In this document: one piece after another, positions 60,020-64,000 of the stretch | Layout: every line of letters begins with the position of its first letter | Position numbering within the stretch: the stretch's first letter is position 1 | Assembly (NCBI GenBank): GCA_026874595.1 | Contig: CM049320.1 | Coordinates: forward strand, 35,064,214 to 35,128,213 | Direction: 5' to 3' | DNA from: Sipunculus nudus | Lineage: Eukaryota; Annelida; Sipuncula; Golfingiida; Sipunculidae | Length of the DNA: 64,000 nucleotides | The notes under the pieces: generated by a model | What the model saw: only the letters and a program-made list of their open reading frames with translations | What the model was told of the DNA's origin: nothing | Database searches by the model: none | Position numbers and translations under genes: made by a program

Positions 60020-61015
60020 TCCTGGGTAAATCTGGATTAATAATAATAATATTGATACTATTTTTCCTGAGAATTCGTTGAAAGAAAAAAAAAATAAATC
60101 AGCCGGAAACAAATTATTTTCTTGCAAATACACATTTTAACATTAAATAAAGCGGGATGAGAATTCTCTTTTATCAGATCAGTTATGTAGTGTAGTTTTT
60201 ATAGAGACGTGATTTGCCGTATTTGATCAAATTGTTGAATATATCGCTTCGCTTCAGAAGACCTTAATTTGCATTACGAGTACACTTTTCACTCCAGTGC
60301 TTTTTGTCTTTCACTGAGGGAGAAACAATTTGCTTCTAACACATATCAGTTATTTGATAAGCACAGTAGCTTTGGATGTCAGGAAGTTGTTAAAATTGAA
60401 ACATAAGATATGAACAATTCAGAAGGGGCATTAGAGCCAGTGGAAGACACTTATTTGTTATATGCATGTATATTTATAACTACAAAGAAGCCGTATTCTG
60501 AACTGTATTTCGCTGAGGCCGTGTTGCTTAAGTTGGTGTTTTGCACGGATATACCTTACCGTTCCTTATTATCGGACGAAGATACGTTATTTTGTTATTG
60601 CTACCCATCTTACGTTGTTGAGACGGAGATAAAAGCACAAGGAATATATATCGCTGTGAGAACTTTATGCTCGGTTAGTTTGATACTAGAAAAATGGGAT
60701 CATGGATTTTTTTTTCTAATTGATATCAAAGGGCAGGAAATGGATTAGCCTTGCAGTGATGTATAAACAAAAGCATTCCAGAAAACAGGCAAAGCCGATT
60801 TAATAATCATGTTTGTTCATCCCTGTACCGTCTGAGTTCAAGTACTTGTTGCTTTGCACTGATCAGCAAAAAGGAATGGAGCACGTTCAGGAAGGCCTAA
60901 AGCCCTCCGGTTTTTGATTTTCCTATTGATTTTGTTACTCTCAGGGAAATTACAAAGCAGGACGTCTGCAGTCAACCATGCTTCTTGTGGAATCATTTAT
61001 TTTATGGATTATGGA
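60020..61015. repeat. Upstream module, partial diverged copy 4
   Basis: This is a second alignment to about 29830-30590, including TATTCTGAACTGT, AGTACTTGTTGCTT and ATTTTATGGATTATGGAT. A 112-codon frame at 60410-60748 is open only here; stops interrupt it in the copies near 30040 and 58340. Confidence 0.55.
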
Positions 61016-61309
61016 TCTAGCGACGGTCGAACAAGAGACCTCTAACTGCGAAAGCCAAGGCTAATCCATCATGTGTCGTCCTACCCTGAGCAGAATATTT
61101 GAATTTTCAGCTTTCGCGATAGTGAGCAGGGAACGTGAATCTTCGAAGTCCAATGTCGTATCAACTAAGTATTGTCAAAGCTTAATGTTTACGTTTGGTG
61201 ATTAGAAGCCGTTTTAAGGCTTTTGAAATTGAGATCTTGATTGTGCTGAAAGGTATATTTAATATCGATACACTCTAATGGTAATGTGTCATTCGGATTC
61301 TATGATGTA

Positions 61310-61855
61310 AATGAGGCTAAACAGGCCGGTAAAATTGATGACCATTTCACACAGACACTTATTTTGGTTGGTGTATAATTTATTCTTCAATGTACAGATC
61401 AGTTATGAAAATAAAAAAAAATTCTTTCCCTCCAAAGATATGTTATCACATGTTTCTTTTAAGGTGTTTTAAAAATTCTGTCACGAGAAATATCTCATAA
61501 AAGAAGTGGTGGACTTGTAAATTGTTTAGAAAACATAGCAAGAAATAACAATTTCCAAGCAAGATATAATCATATAATGTCATACTCAAGCCTTATTTTT
61601 GAATGATTACGACTAGTTAAGAAACACGCGGCAACGGGTACCGGTTATGTTTCATACAAATTTTAATAATGCGATCAGCACTCTTGTCTTTGTCTTTGTC
61701 AAGGCGATAAACATTTAAAGAAAAACACCACGCAAACATAATGCAAATGCAATGCAATGCAAGCATAAAAATGAAACCTTCGACAAACTTCGGTTTTCTT
61801 GGTGACCAAAAATATTCCAGAGAAAGAGCTGCAATTCAGTAATTAATGTGCATAA

Positions 61856-61860
<5 letters not shown>
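61310..61860 (+). pseudogene. Exon 1 and intron 1 relic, copy C
   Basis: GACCATTTCACACAGACACT and CTTCAATGTACAG match exon 1 (42412-42472), but a short deletion, a changed start context and a donor change from GTCAGT to ATCAGT disable it. The following intron matches 42480-43085 up to ATTCCAGAGAAAGAGCTGCA. Upstream 61020-61200 also matches 41110-41250. Confidence 0.75.

Positions 61861-61915
<55 letters not shown>
61858..61915. repeat. (TA)n microsatellite in place of exon 2
   Basis: About 28 TA dinucleotides. Sequence before it matches intron 1 and sequence after it (from about 61960) matches intron 2, so exon 2 of this copy appears lost here. Confidence 0.9.
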
Positions 61916-61917
<2 letters not shown>

Positions 61918-64000
61918 TATATGTATGTATATTGCACTTAAATTGGTTACACATTTTTAACAAAGTTTCGGAAGAGTTCGAAAACTTGTGACCTTGACCT
62001 TGATCTTTAAGGTTAACTTCGCTTATATATGAGGTGTTAACAATTTTTAGCTAAGCTGACTGAACATCATCTGAGCTAAAGCGATCTCTCTGTATTCACT
62101 CTGCATCTTTCGTCCGTCCGGCCGTCCGTTAACAGGGCACTATTCGTTGGACCTTGAATCTTGAAACTTGACATCCTGGTAGGTCTTTGAAAAACATGAC
62201 ATTGATACCCAGAGAGTTAGATGGCACACAATTTGTTTCTATATGGCCTAGAATCTCTTTGGCAACATCCAGGCAGGTTCTACGCAAATACATTTAGAAT
62301 CCTTAAACTAGGTCTTAGGTAATAACTTAATTTATTGATACATGCGTCACCTGTATGTCAAATTCAGCTGAGCGTCATGGCCCATGGGAGACACTACAGC
62401 GTCTGAAGAACAGCATACATTTCCTTCAATGGGTTACCTAGATTTGTTTTAACCAATTCTCGGCGGAGTGCGAAAACTGGAGCACTCAATCTTCATCTTC
62501 AAGGTGAAATAAGCGGAAACGTAAGACTTATTTTTATTAACTGCTGCCAAAACGATCATCTTGGCAAACTTAATATGTATTCTCAAAATCAATACGTATT
62601 TCACGGATCATTTCTTGTCACCAAAAATTTAAAAATAAAAATGGTACAATGGATAACAGATTTAAATAATATGACTCCTGCTTCATGTGATATCCGTGAC
62701 CAGATAGAATGTATTATACTAAATGATATCACAAAATAATACGAGATTGAACTGTCTTGTGCTTGATAGCGTTACAATTTTGAAACCTCCTTGTTTACAA
62801 GTCAGTTGATTACATGCAACCAACTGATTAAGTAGCCAATAGGTAACTTAGCTCATCTGAGATTGTCAAAAATGGGGACCCTATAAATGTGCACAATAAG
62901 AAATTACTGGATTGTTTATACTATGAGATATTGAAGATATACATAGGAATCCATTTTGCTGTCAGCATTAACAAATGAACCGAATGATACTAGTATTTGT
63001 AATACAAAGCAGAATGCTGATGCAGCATGTATTTACATCATCACGCGTGACTAGTAAGCTTTCACATGTTAATATTTAAATATCTAGGAGTTCTGTTCTC
63101 TCCAACTCCGAATTGAAACCAAAATTTCAATATGGTCCTGCTGAAAAGTAGAATCTTAAAAATTATCTAAAAGTGCGAATTAAACTGTGGTATAATGTGT
63201 TTATCGGTTATATAGATTATTTTCAGAAAGTCCCTCCTTTCTGGATCGGATATCTTGGGGTCCATTCCAAGACCAAAAATAGAATGCATGCAGTTAAGTT
63301 CTTGGAGGCAACTCCTTGGTTTGAGTAAACTAATTTTCTATTTTAGAATGGGGGGGGGGGGGGGGTTACTACCTAAACTGTATATTTTTCAAAAGATACA
63401 TACGTTATCTGTTAAAAATTATCAATATGCGACACTCTAGATGCCCTTGATTATGTTATAATTCCCTCAAACAATTGGATGATAGGTTAAGAAACACACG
63501 GGTCACGAATATAAAAGAACCGTTAAACAGATATGGTTTTAGATTTGTCTAGTAAGAACAAGGCGTTGGTGATAGAAAAGTGTTTAATAGTAAAATGCAG
63601 GTGAAGCATATTCAAGGCAAAACACTTTATTTATATTTGTTTCTGAGACACAAGGCCTTTTCTACAGCAAATCATTTCTTCTTCTACTTCTGCATAACCG
63701 GGTGTTCCACATTGACAATATCTGCCAATGTAACATGAAAAATGTCTACTCAGCATGCACAACAAACCAACATACTGCATAATGTAATGGATTATTATCT
63801 AGTTTTATCAGATGTTCTTTCATGACTATCTTAATATGATAGCTGCCAGGTTACAGGCGAATCTTTAATTCCAATATAATAATTGGTTAAGTATTAATTT
63901 CAAGCCAAGGGGCCATACAGTTCACTAGTTTTTTATTTAGTATAATGCATTATTAATTTAATTCAGAATAAATTGTACCATGCTAATCTGAGCACGCCCG
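61916..64000 (+). pseudogene. Intron 2 relic, copy C, to the window end
   Basis: It aligns in pieces with 43500-44990: the ATATTGAGAG/ATATGAGGTG region, TACATGCGTCACCTGTATGT against TACAAGCGTCACATGTATGT, and TTTCAAGCCAAGGGGC against TTTCAAGCCAGTGGGC near the end. A poly-G run lies at about 63350-63366. Further exons, if any, would lie beyond the window. Confidence 0.55.

Noticed and set aside
60410-60748. 112-codon open frame
   Set aside because: Homologous sequence near 30.0-30.3 kb and 58.3-58.5 kb is interrupted by stops, so the open frame is probably chance.
63226-63300. Possible surviving exon 2 in copy C after an AG at 63226
   Set aside because: Only the acceptor context resembles exon 2 of the intact gene; the following bases do not encode the CPTGY module.

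Overview
This is a eukaryotic, AT-rich, repeat-dense window. It has GT-AG introns, long (TA)n arrays, non-LTR reverse-transcriptase relics, MITE-like foldbacks and a secreted multi-domain gene of sushi and PAN/apple type. The style suggests a lophotrochozoan, most likely a bivalve mollusc. That placement is an inference from repeat style and domain content; no species marker is visible.

The one gene I can assemble convincingly is on the + strand at 42412-54661. It has six coding exons (42412-42472, 43189-43394, 46868-47001, 47634-47737, 51672-51857, 54384-54661), all with GT/AG sites and compatible phases (1, 0, 2, 1, 1). They encode 322 residues: signal peptide, two four-cysteine modules resembling the PCSK9 C-terminal modules, one sushi/CCP domain, one PAN/apple-like domain, stop. 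Intron 4 holds an inverted copy of a complex repeat that also occurs near 28 kb and 35 kb.

Flanking DNA carries decayed copies of the same gene. Upstream are an exon-3 relic (about 1498-1575), a frameshifted sushi exon (4639-4819) and two PAN-exon copies (8930-9192 and 18502-18764). The two PAN copies are killed by different nonsense codons. Downstream is a relic of exon 1 and intron 1 (about 61310-62400) without a recognisable exon 2. The window is therefore a decaying tandem gene-family locus with one intact member.

Layout: 1-8.6 kb, relic copy A with microsatellites and MITEs. 8.62-18.12 and 18.19-27.89 kb, an older, diverged direct duplication; each unit carries a PAN relic, a 0.5 kb polypyrimidine tract, a decayed transposon-like coding segment, a LINE RT relic and a tandem satellite. 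26.43-33.76 and 33.77-41.10 kb, a nearly identical 7.34 kb direct duplication overlapping the end of the previous one; it is either very recent or an assembly artefact. 41.1-42.4 kb, a pogo/Tigger-like terminus and the 5' flank of the intact gene. 42.4-54.7 kb, the intact gene. 54.7-57 kb, microsatellites and a palindromic element with a tRNA-like core. 57.1-61.2 kb, diverged copies of the 29.3-31.5 kb upstream module. 61.2-64 kb, the downstream gene relic.

Most long open frames outside the intact gene are by-products of (TA)n, polypyrimidine or repeat DNA.
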